This document shows, one piece after another, positions 51,735 to 61,823 of a stretch of 64,000 bases of DNA. Position 1 is the stretch's first letter. The number at the start of each line of letters is the position of its first letter. This DNA is from Rhea pennata (lineage: Eukaryota; Chordata; Aves; Rheiformes; Rheidae): contig NC_084675.1 in the NCBI RefSeq assembly GCF_028389875.1, positions 20,050,412 to 20,114,411 of the forward strand. The letters run 5' to 3'. A program made the position numbers and the translations under genes. The notes below the pieces were generated by a model. That model saw nothing but the letters and a program-made list of their open reading frames with translations. It made no database searches and was not told the origin of the DNA.

Positions 51735-54700
51735 AAAATTGATTCTTTTGATAAATCAGCTAGGTGGAACCTAAGAACGTGAGCGAAGACAGTCTCGATT
51801 GTTTCAAACTACCACTGAGATCTTCGGAGAAATTAATGCTTCTGAGAAGATTAATTGCATAACAGCTCAAGCTTTCTTCATACAGAACTAAAACAATGCA
51901 AATATTTACCAGATACAATGAATTTACAGTCAGTAGTAAACCGCAGATAGGGAAATGGAAGAGAATGCAAAACAAAGATGAAAAGAAGATACTAAATAGA
52001 AGTATTTGAAGTCCTGACAATCAAGTAGTAGTTACAGAGCTGCTCAGATGCATTAATTTAAATGCTATGAAATAAATCATGGGAAATTTGACCAAAACAG
52101 GGACTTGAAATTTCTGCTACCTGTATTACTTTTAGTTGTCTAAAATTTCTCATTTGAGTTTAGAAAGACTTCTTGAACTCAGCTCAGCATGGATATCTCT
52201 TTAAGATAGAGCTTCTCTATTTCTTTCTCATGTTGCTTTGCCTATAGGATACAATATGATACTACCAACAACTTACCAGCAGCTTGGTCAGAACTTTAGG
52301 CTTACCTGAACACAACTTTTAAAAATCAGAAACTCCTAAGGTTCTTTTCAGACCTTTATTAAATAGCCAGTGCTACACAAGAGAGACAAAAATTATGTTC
52401 CAATGTACTTTGCTACATTTAAGGAAAAACAACAGAAGCAAAATATAAATCCATTCAGAAACTAACAATTACTACTTGAAACATCTTTCCAGAGTTGAAT
52501 TATAGTCTCAGAACTTTCCTATGAAAGCAAAAGTACTTCATATTACATTCTAAAAAGATGAAAGTCATAGAGGCACTTTTTAACAGACACACATCAAAGA
52601 GGGCTCCTGTTGGCCAAAAATAATTGCTTTAAATATTCCAAGATGGAAGAAAAAATACTTCAATACGAGACACACTCTGACAGTACACCTTAGGGTAGCA
52701 GTAATCTACACAGGCAAAACAGTATTTTGTCTGATGTTTCTGCGCTAGTGGATTAGAGGAGAAAGTGGCAGGTAAAACAAGCTGTATTCAAAAACCAAAT
52801 AAAATAAAAAATAAAAAGCCCAGAATTGTCTGCATTCAAGCATGTACATGAAGGGCTCAGCGCTCCTTCTGGCATGGCTAGGTCACTCAGGAATTGCAAC
52901 ACAGCTTGCATCACCAACAGCTTTATTGGCAAAAGTTGAATCTTAGCTGAACTGTCTCACATACTGAGTTGTCTGTTTCTCTTTTTTTTTTCCTCCCCCC
53001 CACCCAAATACATTTTTCCACTCTACCTATACAGGTGTAACTCAAGAAATGCATTCTGATTGCTTTGTTTATTCTGGCTTTAAGGTAGTTCCCTTGTGAA
53101 TCCTTGTTTCTGCACAGCTCTGAAGTTTTTCAAAATAACTATAAATCATTTTGAGCAGATATCCCTAGGGATAGTGAAAGTCTCTATGTATTTCAGGGTT
53201 GTTTGTTTTCTTTCCTTTTGTAAGGGCACTCCGTGAGCCAGAAAAATAAGCTAGAGTTGTCAGAGCTGGGGTCAAACTAACAGCTTCCTATAGCTCTCCT
53301 GTCATCCATCTGCTTTCTGAAACACCAACACTATTGCAAGCTGTAGTCCAACAGCTGGTAAGGAAAACCGCTGATGGCTGCACTCCTGCTAGTCACTACT
53401 TCAAACACACCGCAATGCATCTACTGGCAGTAACATGGCTCAAATGGCAACAACCAACTTGGGAGAAAGACAGTTACACTACAGGGAAATTGGTAGAACT
53501 GGACAACAAACGAATCTGATACATTTTGCTTTTCTGAAGCAGCTACAGGTTTAAAAAAAGCACACTCCCTACAAGGGGATGTAACGATGCACAACTCTGA
53601 ACTGAAGGTTATTTTTGAAGGTGTAGAATGTATTATAGAAGTACTTTAAGTCTAAGATACAGTGGTATAAAAACAGTGCAACTTTAACCATAGAAGAAAG
53701 TAATGGCATGAATATTGTTTGTAGATTACTTAAATTGAGCTGTAATTCCTATCAGTTGTAAATAATAATGCTTTATAATACTACAGTGCAGTCTGAAGCT
53801 GAAAAAATTATATCTGCTGACAAAATTTAGTATAGAAAGACATTAAGTACTTTACACTATCCAAAATCATGTTTAATACAAGCCATCTGAACAAAATGTT
53901 GTGTTTAATATCAAACTATGTCCTAAGTCTCTGAAAAGTTCAGTTCAAATGTTAACATTCTCAAGTTAGGTTCACTTATTTCATAGATTTAGTGGTAAGT
54001 AAATTCTTACTTTCATCTCCGAGGCCTTTCTAGTCAAATTACATTAATCTTTGCAAAGAAAAGAATTGGAGATATTTTATTAAAAAAAATAAAGAATACC
54101 AAACATTTGTTATTCCACATCCCAATTTTAAAGTTGTGCAATGAGGCACACTCAGATTAGCATTTAAAATTATACAGTTATATTCTGGTTTCTATTAGAT
54201 GAGTATAGTAAGTGTGATTTTTTTTCATTCCATGTTTTTGCTATAAGACAGGAAAATACAGACTTTTTGATCTTCATATGACCTCCATATTTTGGGGAGC
54301 AACAAAACGGGAAAACTCTTAGAGAAAATATAGATTAAAAGCTTTGATTAAGACAATCTGCCTCTCTGATGAAAGAGCTATTTCACTTTCCCTCTTAAGC
54401 AAATAAAAACTCTATAATGAAAATTCACATACAGATACTCATAAACGTAGTATTAAACAGCAGTAACTAATATTCCATGTATATCAAATAGCTGGCTCAG
54501 CTACTGCTAGTTGCTCATTAAGTATCTGACAATACTATATATAAAAAAATGGTAATTGTCTAGCCTTTCACAATTCAGGAAGCTTTTTCCATGGCCTTGG
54601 AAAGTTTGAAGTTTTAAGCCTGATCTGCCTCATTCAGGCACAGTGATCTATATACCTATTTTGATTTTGCTGAGTATTTCAGTGTTTCTTCAATTTTTTT

Positions 54701-56782
54701 TTCAAATTAGTTTCAGCATATAGATACAGAATCCCCTTGGTGAGATACTGAAAGATCAGCTCATCAGCAAAATGGCATTATACAATGTCACAAAAATAGA
54801 AGTGGATTGTTTTTCTGCTTCCTGCATTGCTAATACTACTTCAAAAAAAAAAAGAGCCATAGAAGCTAGTGAAGTTTTCAGCACTACCACTGTATTTTTC
54901 ATCTCCCCTTTTTTCACAGTTTTTCTATGCTTTAGACAATGAATAAAACATGCAGAAATTTTTTCAAGCAACTTTATCACCTGTAAACGTTAGTTTACTG
55001 AAATCTGTTCAACAAACAGAACACAATCAACCAGCAACTGGTGGTTCATCAACCAGCATCTAACAATGCAAACTGCTTGAGCATATATAAGAATACTTCA
55101 TGCTACAGTAGTGGCTAAACCTCATTTTAGCAGCCCTTTCAACATGCAAAGTAGAGATTAAGGGTTGCCTAAGAAATATTTTAGATAGTTTAGGCAAAAA
55201 CAAAATCCCAGTAGGCTTGATAATGCATTCTGTAATTTTCCTCCAGCATCAAGAACAAGTCAACGTGCTATCGAGTGCAAAAAAAGACTACAAGAATAGT
55301 TACACGTAACAAAGCCTGATCATATTACATGGCATGAAGCCAAGACTGTATTTTGAGAAGAAAATGCAACAAAATGCTTATGACACCCTTTATATTGAAG
55401 CTTTAATTCTGCAGACAACATTTTCCCACATTCAAATGGATTGCAGTATGTTTCTGAATATACTGTATCAGCTGATACCTATGCATTCAGCTGTTTTATA
55501 CAGATTTTTATCCTGCTAATTTTTGCAAAATTCATTTGTTTTTACTTAAGATGATACAAGGGGATGTGGAAATTGATTACAGAACATTATTAAGTTATGT
55601 GATGTTTGTTACCCATCTTAATTGGCAAATAATCTTAACAACTTTTGCTGCCATTTCAGTTATATGGTGATCACGTTTAATTCACAAATACACTGTATTT
55701 TCCTGGCAAATTTAAGAACCCAGCAGCGACACAAAAACCATCTTTTTCTTGTTCAGCTTATTTTGAGTGTGAATGTTGACAAGCCAGTTGTGCTCAGTGT
55801 ATCTGCGCAAGTCACTGTCTTCTTTCACTGCCTGCTGGGAAGCCCTATCACCAAATAGCTGCCACTACCTTCTGCTACATTGCTCCTGCTGTCAGAACCA
55901 CAGCATCACACTGCTTCACATCACCTCCAGCAATGTCCTACCTCATCCATTTCCTTCACAGGCCTAACCTGAGTCCTGACAACTCCTTTCTCCTGGTGAT
56001 ATCCTTCACCCCTAGCATGAGGTGGTTGCTCTGTTGCTTGTGGTGCTATATGAGGCTCATGAGTCACGCTGGTGCCATCGCTATTCTGCTGAGCTTGAGG
56101 GCACGTCACCACCTGCACGACCTTATGCCATGCTGCGCCAGTGCGGCGCTTCTTCCCTTGCCACAACGCGACCCTTTGGCAGGTCTCCTACTGCCTGGAA
56201 AGCACCTGGGACGCCCCAAGCCGCATCCCCTCCAGCCCTCACCTTGACGTGCGGCCCGTCCACCGCCTTGGTGGCCAGCCCGTCCACCAGGTCGCCCCTC
56301 AGCTCCACCAGGAAGCGGAGCCCGCCCTCGAGGCGGCCCAGGTGCTGGAAGAGGCCGCGGTACCGGGGGTTGAGGTAGTAGCGGAGCCGGTCCTCGGCCT
56401 GCAGCAGGGCTCCCGGCTCCCTGCCCTGCTCGCGGGCCTGCAGCACCTTGGCGCTGAACTCCGCCACGCGGCCGTGGTCCACGCCGAAGTCGCGGGCCAG
56501 GCGGGTGAGGAGCTCGGCGCGGCCCGGCCCGGCCGCCAGGCCGCGGTAGTAGCGCACGAACTCGGCGCCGCGCAGCTCCGCCGGCGGCGGCGCCTTCTCC
56601 TTGGTCTCGTAGGGCGGCAGCTGCGGCACGGAGCGGCTCAGCAGCTCCTCCATGCCCGCGGCGGCGCCCGCTGGGCCGCGGCGCGGGCCGGCCGCCATCG
56701 AGACGCGGCGCAGCCCCCGCGGCGCAGCCCAGGGCCGGCGCAGGAGCCGCCGCGGGCTCAGGCAGGGGCCCAGGCGGCTCAT
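38306..56782 (-). CDS. MLYCD: Malonyl-CoA decarboxylase, complete five-exon gene
   Basis: Catalyses malonyl-CoA to acetyl-CoA plus CO2. It controls malonyl-CoA, the inhibitor of CPT1, and so fatty-acid oxidation in mitochondria, peroxisomes and cytosol. The coding join on the minus strand is 56782-56243, 51693-51581, 49933-49777, 48994-48845 and 38839-38306. It totals 1494 nt and gives 497 aa, against 493 in human. All introns have GT/AG borders with matching phases (0, 2, 0, 0). The protein has an N-terminal helical MCD domain (about residues 44-200) followed by the catalytic GNAT-like domain. Residues aligned to the human active site are Glu306, Ser333 (in SSLSPIPGF) and His427 (in [11 protein letters not shown]). 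The C-terminus is QQNSKL, a PTS1 peroxisomal signal. Introns are about 4.5, 1.6, 0.8 and 10.0 kb. Identification is by recalled similarity to human MLYCD along the whole length; no frameshift or internal stop was seen. Confidence 0.97.
42272..42314 (+). repeat. Split poly-T tract in MLYCD intron 4
   Basis: T19, then GGTTGGG, then T17. On the gene strand this is a poly-A tract, possibly the tail of an old retroposed sequence. Confidence 0.85.
44317..44337 (+). repeat. CA/TA microsatellite in MLYCD intron 4
   Basis: (AC)5 followed by (AT)5. Confidence 0.9.
47968..47982 (+). repeat. G-quadruplex-type tract in MLYCD intron 4
   Basis: G7, T, G3, T, G3 on the plus strand, the template strand for MLYCD. 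Confidence 0.65.
48845..48994 (-). CDS. MLYCD: MLYCD coding exon 4 (residues 271-320)
   Basis: 150 bp (50 codons), bordered by TTCCCAG|GCCATA and CTGCAG|GTAGGT, phase 0 on both sides. It encodes [20 protein letters not shown], then [20 protein letters not shown] and [10 protein letters not shown]. Glu306 in GLQGVEL corresponds to the human active-site Glu302. Skipping this exon would keep frame but remove Glu306. Confidence 0.96.
48995..49776 (-). other. MLYCD intron 3
   Basis: 782 bp of AT-rich sequence with no recognisable element. Confidence 0.85.
49777..49933 (-). CDS. MLYCD: MLYCD coding exon 3 (residues 218-270)
   Basis: 157 bp, bordered by GTTGAG|TTCTGAAG and ATCCAG|GTACTG. It encodes [20 protein letters not shown], then [20 protein letters not shown] and [12 protein letters not shown]. 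This is the conserved start of the catalytic domain. The exon ends in phase 0. A longer open frame runs into intron 3 but is only read-through. Confidence 0.96.
49934..51580 (-). other. MLYCD intron 2
   Basis: 1647 bp. It holds a G-rich tract at 51010-51027 (including G13), a C run on the sense strand. Nothing else was recognised. Confidence 0.85.
51010..51027 (+). repeat. G homopolymer in MLYCD intron 2
   Basis: G4, C, G13. Confidence 0.85.
51581..51693 (-). CDS. MLYCD: MLYCD coding exon 2 (residues 181-217 plus 2 nt)
   Basis: 113 bp, bordered by TTTGCAG|GAAATG at its 5' side and AGCGA|GTAAGTG at its 3' side. It encodes [20 protein letters not shown] followed by [17 protein letters not shown], nearly identical to human. 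It ends with GA, completed by the first T of exon 3 to give Asp218. The acceptor sits directly beside a 35-nt homopolymer T run that forms its whole polypyrimidine tract. Confidence 0.96.
51694..56242 (-). other. MLYCD intron 1
   Basis: 4549 bp with a GTGAGG donor. Apart from its GC-rich first 150 bp and the T35 tract at its 3' end, it is ordinary AT-rich sequence. A pyrimidine run occurs at 52980-53007. No repeat family was recognised. Confidence 0.85.
51698..51732 (-). repeat. T35 homopolymer acting as polypyrimidine tract of MLYCD exon 2
   Basis: 35 uninterrupted A on the plus strand, which is T35 on the transcribed-sense minus strand, followed directly by GCAG and exon 2. A possible branch site CTGAT (branch A at 51756) lies about 60 nt from the acceptor, on the far side of the run. 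Confidence 0.95.
56243..56782 (-). CDS. MLYCD: MLYCD coding exon 1 (residues 1-180)
   Basis: Runs from ATG at 56782-56780 to the donor AAG|GTGAGG and ends in phase 0. The first 31 residues ([18 protein letters not shown]...) are rich in Arg, Leu and Ala with no acidic residue, as expected of a mitochondrial presequence. I chose this start because it aligns with the human long-form start and has G at -3. The family signature [18 protein letters not shown] falls at about residues 131-148. The exon is very GC-rich and lies wholly in a CpG island. For that reason long spurious open frames exist in other phases, and the true frame stays open upstream past 57000. Confidence 0.96.
56651..56653 (-). 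promoter_or_regulatory. MLYCD: Internal in-frame start codon (Met44) of MLYCD
   Basis: The codon context reads GGCATGG, with G at -3 and G at +4. This is stronger than the first ATG, which has A at +4. Human MLYCD has an equivalent internal Met at residue 40, used for a form lacking the mitochondrial presequence. Starting here would leave a 454-aa protein that keeps the C-terminal SKL signal. Use of this start in this species is inferred. Confidence 0.55.
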
Positions 56783-56864
56783 TCCGCCTCTCGCGACAGA
56801 CCGCGAAACGCCCGGCACCCGGCCAGGCCGCAGCACCGCCTCCGGGCCCAGAGCGGGCGGGCTG

Positions 56865-56903
56865 ATTGGCTGGCGCTGCAGACTGCCAGTCCTGCCCGCC
56901 AAT
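56865..56903. promoter_or_regulatory. Pair of oppositely oriented CCAAT boxes (NF-Y type)
   Basis: GATTGG at 56864-56869 is CCAAT on the minus strand. CCAAT at 56899-56903 is on the plus strand. They lie 83-121 bp upstream of the MLYCD start codon, about 30 bp apart. Binding by NF-Y is inferred from the motif. Confidence 0.55.
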
Positions 56904-56962
56904 CGGAAGCGAGAATGGGATGCGCGTGAGGTGCGGCACGGGGTGTAGAAGAGGGTGGTTTG

Positions 56963-56974
56963 GCCGCCATTTTG
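56963..56974 (-). promoter_or_regulatory. YY1-type motif in MLYCD promoter
   Basis: The minus strand reads CAAAATGGCGGC, matching the AANATGGCGGC core typical of YY1 sites near transcription starts. It lies about 180 bp upstream of the start codon, which suggests the transcription start is close to 56970. Confidence 0.5.
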
Positions 56975-57020
56975 AGTGTGGCGCAGAGCGCGGCAGGCCT
57001 CCCTGAGGCACTGCGCAGTC

Positions 57021-58734
57021 TTGCAAATTCTGTGCCCCTTAGTACGCGCAGCGGAAAAAAACTCAGGAATAAAGCTAAATAAATACATATCGTTCCTGGT
57101 TCTAGCGCTCCAATCTTACAGAGATGTCTCCTGCTGACATCCTTCCTGCCTCCATCCTTACTGTTGGTCCATGCCCATCAAAACAAGCGCAGCAGAAGGT
57201 CAGATGGATTTCAGTGAGATTAGGACTGAGCGCCAATTCTCCTGATCCTCCTGAGGAGCACAAGGAATTCTTGTTTCTCAACAATTTAAATAAAAATTGA
57301 GGACAGAATCAAGCCTTTTCTGCAAGTGGAAAAAATAGACATAAAAATGGAGCATTACTATTAGTATGCAGTCTAATTAAAATTTTTTAGAACTTTATGC
57401 TGCAGCATCCACGGAGCAAAATAATAAGTTATTCCAGCAGTATAGCACTGGGGAACTGAGGGTCATAAGCTTGAATACCTGTAAGGAAGGGAAAGTATGA
57501 CTCAGCAGCATTGAAAGATACAAAATATACTTAAAAATTTGGATTCCAGAGGCAATGAACTAGGTTTCAGAAATTCCCATAACAACTTTACAACTTCATT
57601 TTCAGCAAAGGTAAAAGCCCTTAAATTTAGCTGGTTAGTCATTCGCTCCTAGGGGAAATGTGGACTGTCACAGCAAGCTTCTGTCTGTGTGAGATCTCAA
57701 GCTGGTATTTTCAGGTGGGCAAAGGAACCGGTGAGCAAGTTCTTTCACCAGCTAACATGCTGGTGCTTGTACATGTACTGCTTACAAACAGCAATGCTGC
57801 ACTTTTTAGTGGGTATCCGTTACCTAAGCACACCTTTTTTCCATTTGAAAACCAAACCAAAACATTATTTGGCAATGCTCTGTAACAAAATGTAAACAGA
57901 CCTTTTTTTTAATCAAGGACAATTAGAAATTAAACTTTTCTCTCCATATGTTTTCTAAGTTACATAATAATGATTTTAGTATGCTTATTTGTTTGTCAGA
58001 TGTACGATAATATAATAAACCTCTCCTAAAAATCATCATGTACTAATTCTGTTAATATAAGCCTCAAATTTGTGTCAAAAGTCTACTTAAGCCTAGTTGG
58101 TCCATCTGGCTGTTTCTGTTAATGTGCTTCAGCTTCTGAAACAACAGCGTGGAAGAACTGCTTTCGACTCATCAGCTAGAAAACCTAGATGCCTTGTACA
58201 CACAGCAGTCTGCAGGAAGTCACCTCAATCACAATCCTGTAACCACGGTGAAGAAAATGAAATCAAGTCATTAAGGCATTTACCAAAAGGCTTGTAAGAA
58301 GCCTTATGCACCAGTTCACCCTCCATATGATTCAATGATCCCTGGAAATTTCGAGAATCCCAGGGCTGAGCTGTTAATACAGGGAGGGCAGCAGTGGAAG
58401 TTGATGGCTCACAACCTCCCAGGAAACAGGCAGCATTTCTGAGGATCAAGTCCAACATTTTCAGCTTTGAAAAATCCTAAGTGGAATCTCTTTTATTCCT
58501 TTCATTTTGACAACCCTCTTAAATTGGCCTCAGCTACTATTCTTACAATAACATAGTTTTCTTGCATGAACCACAAGGCTATAAAGATGAGCTACCTATA
58601 TTGTTCACCTGCAGAAAACATTGTGGTGTGAGCTATAAGGCTTTGTGAAATAAGACATTCATTTTGAAATCTGCTGCTCCTTCTTTTTTTACCCAGGGAA
58701 AACTATTATCTGCTTCAGCAGCTGTTTGAAAAAG
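57021..58734. other. Upstream flank of MLYCD
   Basis: AT-rich sequence beyond the CpG island. No exon, repeat family or poly(A)-linked gene was recognised. Confidence 0.55.
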
Positions 58735-59250
58735 GAAAAGGCTTTCCTTTCTATCAGGGCCTTGAGGGCACTAACAGGCCTTAATGGCCATGACCTGCTT
58801 CACCTGGGGCCTCCTCTGTGGGCCCATTTCAGTTCAGCCTGGGGTAGTTAGTCCTTTTCTGGGCAAGCCTACAGGGCTGCTGGTGTCTAGCTTAGCTGTA
58901 GATCCTTTTGATTTGGCCTTTAGTCTGTGGAATGGTTTCCTCTTGCACCTACAGCAGCCTTGCCTGGCCATCGTTGGCTTTGTTGGACCCTGTCCTCCAC
59001 TGCTGGACCTGGTTCTGGCTCATGTTCCTGCCCTGACCTTAGACTGCTTCATTGCTATGGACTTGCCTGAGAACCTGGACTCCTGGCTGAATTTGTCTGC
59101 TGCCCTGCTGAGGTGCTGCAGGATGAGTCCTGGCCATCAAGGTCTTGGCCCTGCGTCACCCTCAGTTACATAGTCACATAGGCAGCCACCTCTTGCTGCT
59201 CCCCAGTGTTGCCCATGCAAAGCTGGCTGGAGATCCAGGGGGGAGGTAAG
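58735..59250. repeat. CTG/CCTG-rich compositional block
   Basis: A GC-rich stretch built of recurring CCTGGCC, CTGGACC, GGCCTTG and TGCTGCC words, beginning GGCCTTGAGGGCACTAACAGG. It contains a 129-codon open frame that is Leu/Pro-rich and not recognised. It looks like a degenerate minisatellite or an unclassified repeat rather than a gene; no splice or poly(A) context supports a gene. It ends just before the CTTT-rich tract at 59270. Confidence 0.35.
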
Positions 59251-59269
59251 AGAACCATTTAGTCTAAAC

Positions 59270-59328
59270 TTTTTTTCTTTTCTTTTCTTTCTTTCTTTCT
59301 TTCTTTTTTTTTTTTTTTTTCCCTCCTT
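59270..59328 (+). repeat. CTTT/T-rich simple repeat
   Basis: Pyrimidine-only tract with five CTTT units followed by T18 or longer and CCCTCC. Confidence 0.9.
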
Positions 59329-59577
59329 TAAATTGCAAAGTCTTTGCTAAGCTTGGGATGCTTGGAGATGGATTAATGATGTTCTTAAAAACTGAATAGT
59401 CTTTGGTTTTGTTGAAAACCTAAATGCTGTTATCTGGAAGCTGGAGAATGAAATAGGCTAATTACAGCTTAGCAATTCTTAAGTTTTTTGTCTCCAAGCA
59501 AAAAGATAAGACTATAAAAAGGTAGAAAGTCAATCTGATCGTTTGATTTCTTCTCTTAATCAGTTCAAGTGTTAAGC

Positions 59578-59608
<31 letters not shown>
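59578..59608. repeat. T11-A20 homopolymer junction
   Basis: A T run abuts an A run directly, a self-complementary stiff tract likely to exclude nucleosomes. Confidence 0.9.
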
Positions 59609-59771
59609 GATTCTCAGCTCAAGATTTCCACTCTACTGGAAGTAGACTGATTTGTGCTAGATAATAGCCCAAACACAGGCCTGTGTTTATTTTAGTATTT
59701 TCACTTGTGTTGAATGGCATGGAAGCGTGTATAAGACAAGAATCTTAAACGATGAACAAAACATGCTACCA

Positions 59772-59793
59772 TTTTTTTTTTAAAAAAAAAAAA
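59772..59793. repeat. T10-A12 homopolymer junction
   Basis: Second T-then-A junction, about 180 bp from the first and of the same polarity. Confidence 0.9.
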
Positions 59794-60518
59794 GCAAAAC
59801 TGTTACAAACTTCAAATAAAACAAAGCTGAGCCATGCATTTTCAATCAAACTTTCTCTGTAGCTGTATGCTATTTCTAGGGAGGCTTATAACCCAGTGTT
59901 ATATTCCACACCTACTGTAAAGGTGTCGTGACTTTGATATTTACATATGCAAACGAGTTTTGAGAAGTATATGCAGATTTTCCTGGCCTAAGTGTAGCTG
60001 TCAAACTAGACCTTTTTACAAAAATAACTAAGAGAATGTGTTAAAAGGCTTAATGATTTAGTTAATTGAAAACAGCCTATTTTGGTTTGATATTAGGAAA
60101 AAGGCTAAGAGATAACAAAAGGCCTCTCTTCTGCTGCCTTTCTCTCAAGGTTGGTGAATTAGCACTGCTTCCAGGGTCAGAGCACTGTGGTAAGCTGTAT
60201 TGCAAGCTCTAAATGCATTTGGTAATAGCTTTGCAAAGAGTTTATAAAGTGACTTTAAATGAGAGAGAATCTTGTTTTGAAGATTTCATAAATTTCATAA
60301 TGCTGCTACTGGGGAAAAAAAAATCTGCTGTAGCTATTTAGTAAAAGAGCAGAATCTTTTCAGCTTTGGTACTATGTCTTCAATTATCTAGGCCTTCTGG
60401 ATAAGCAATTTTGAGGGCTGTTTTGTTACAGCTCCCAAAGCTCTTTGTTTAAAATTAGATAGCAAAGTTCTGTTGTTAGAGCTGTAGCCAGTGTTTAGCT
60501 TTAATCTTAATTCTAGAT

Positions 60519-60568
60519 AAATATGATATTATTTTGTAGAATTAAATATGATATTGTTTTGTAGAATT
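60519..60568 (+). repeat. 25-bp tandem duplication
   Basis: Two adjacent copies of a unit starting AAATATGATATT and ending TTTTGTAGAATT, differing at one position. Confidence 0.9.
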
Positions 60569-61199
60569 AGCTGGCTGTAAACAAATGACTCATATGCAGA
60601 GGTTATGGAATAAATTTCGTGCTCTCAGCTGAGCCGTGTGGCTGGAGCTTTGTTTAAGGGCAGCTGAGTTCAACCTTTTATTCCTGGTTCCTTGGATCTT
60701 AAAGTCATCGTTTAACTCATCTGCAGTGATTAGCCTATTAGGTAGTGAAATGAAATATTTAACAGGATATATGTCCGCCTTTAAGACCATGAAAATACTT
60801 ATTTCATGTGATTAACTTTTCTGTGTTAAGTAGTTCTCTGAAATTATGAAATTAAGGGTGTACTTAGGTTCTTGCAGAACTAGGACTTTTATCATAAAAC
60901 TCTGGTTTTTGAAGTCTTGCTTGTCCTACCAACTTTAATAATATTTATCATGACTGTGGGATATGCTGGAGACTCAAAGGGTTCCTTTTAAAAATACTTA
61001 CATTTTTCAAGATTTCAGTCTATACTTAAAATGAATGTGAACCTTTTCATTTTCAGTCAAGGCTACTGAGTGCAATGTTGGAAGTTGCTAATGTACATAT
61101 GACTGACTTAGATCTGTTTTATTTTTTCCTATTTTTTTTTTCTCTGAAAGAATTTGATCCTTATAATTAGTGAGGAGATTGGAACCATACTCATGAGGG

Positions 61200-61250
61200 A
61201 AAAATAAAAAAAAAATAAAAAAAACAAAAAAAAAAACAACAACAAAAAAC
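61200..61250 (+). repeat. A-rich simple repeat
   Basis: About 50 bp of A interrupted by single T and C residues. Confidence 0.9.
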
Positions 61251-61266
61251 TCCAACCTGCAAAAGG

Positions 61267-61311
61267 TTTTCCTTTTCTCTTCCCCCTCTTCTCTTCCTTC
61301 CCCCCCCCCCC
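61267..61311 (+). repeat. 45-bp pure pyrimidine tract
   Basis: Uninterrupted C/T stretch ending in C12, directly after the A-rich repeat. The purine strand could form triplex DNA. Confidence 0.85.
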
Positions 61312-61704
61312 AATGGAACAAAATGGGGAGGAAGAGGAGCAGAAGATGGGAAGAGGAAGCTGCATAATTCACATGTGGAAGAATATGGAAGATAAACTTA
61401 TCATTCAACTTCTGTGACTAAATGTGTGAATAAAATACTAGTTAACTAAAAAATTCTCATTCTGGAGGGGAGGACTTGTAACTTGCCATCATGTCATGAC
61501 CCGGTTATAGATCTTGGGCTGAGCGCTCCTATGTTGTAATTTAATTTGAGCAATACAGAATACTATGTGAATTTGGTTTTTGACTTCTCTCATTTTTTTT
61601 TTTCCTCCCCTTCTCCTAAAACAAAAGGTTAGGTCAATACAGCCCAGCAAGGCTGAGTGAGCTTTGGAGGAATAAATGACCTGAAGCAGTGACAATCAAA
61701 GCTC

Positions 61705-61710
61705 TTTATT
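61705..61710 (-). terminator. Possible minus-strand poly(A) signal
   Basis: AATAAA on the minus strand, followed by GAGCTTTGATTGTCACTGC. It lies just downstream (minus sense) of the structured, CpG-containing element at 61.75-61.82 kb, so it might end a minus-strand transcript entering from the right. No coding exon was identified. Confidence 0.25.
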
Positions 61711-61753
61711 TTGAAGTGAGGCCCGATTTCTTGCAACTGGCATCTGTGTGAAG

Positions 61754-61823
61754 TGTTATGTTGTCCATGAGCGACCTTGACGTCGCCCTGGATGACCAGT
61801 CTCTCTGTCTCACTGAGATAACA
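61754..61823. other. Small structured element of unknown kind
   Basis: An outer stem TGTTAT (61754-61759) with ATAACA (61818-61823) encloses a hairpin. In the hairpin GCGAC (61771-61775) pairs with GTCGC (61782-61786), extended by TCCA with TGGA. It contains CpGs unlike its AT-rich surroundings. It lacks a proper C box (RUGAUGA), so a C/D snoRNA is not supported. Structure judged by eye. Confidence 0.3.

Larger units (their letters stand above)
56230..57020. promoter_or_regulatory. CpG island and promoter of MLYCD
   Basis: A dense run of CpGs covers coding exon 1, the presumed 5' UTR and the proximal promoter, in sharp contrast to the AT-rich flanks. No TATA box was seen near the expected start site. 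CCAAT and YY1-type motifs lie within 200 bp of the start codon. This fits a housekeeping-type dispersed promoter, which could also fire to the right. Confidence 0.85.

Noticed and set aside
56106-57026. Long open frames (up to 321 codons) on both strands in the CpG island
   Set aside because: They are GC-driven shadow frames around MLYCD exon 1. Only the frame with the MSRLGPCL start matches the family, and it must end at the GTGAGG donor at 56242.
61754-61823. C/D-box snoRNA
   Set aside because: The terminal stem and a CTGA box are present, but the C box reads ATGAGCG instead of RUGAUGA.
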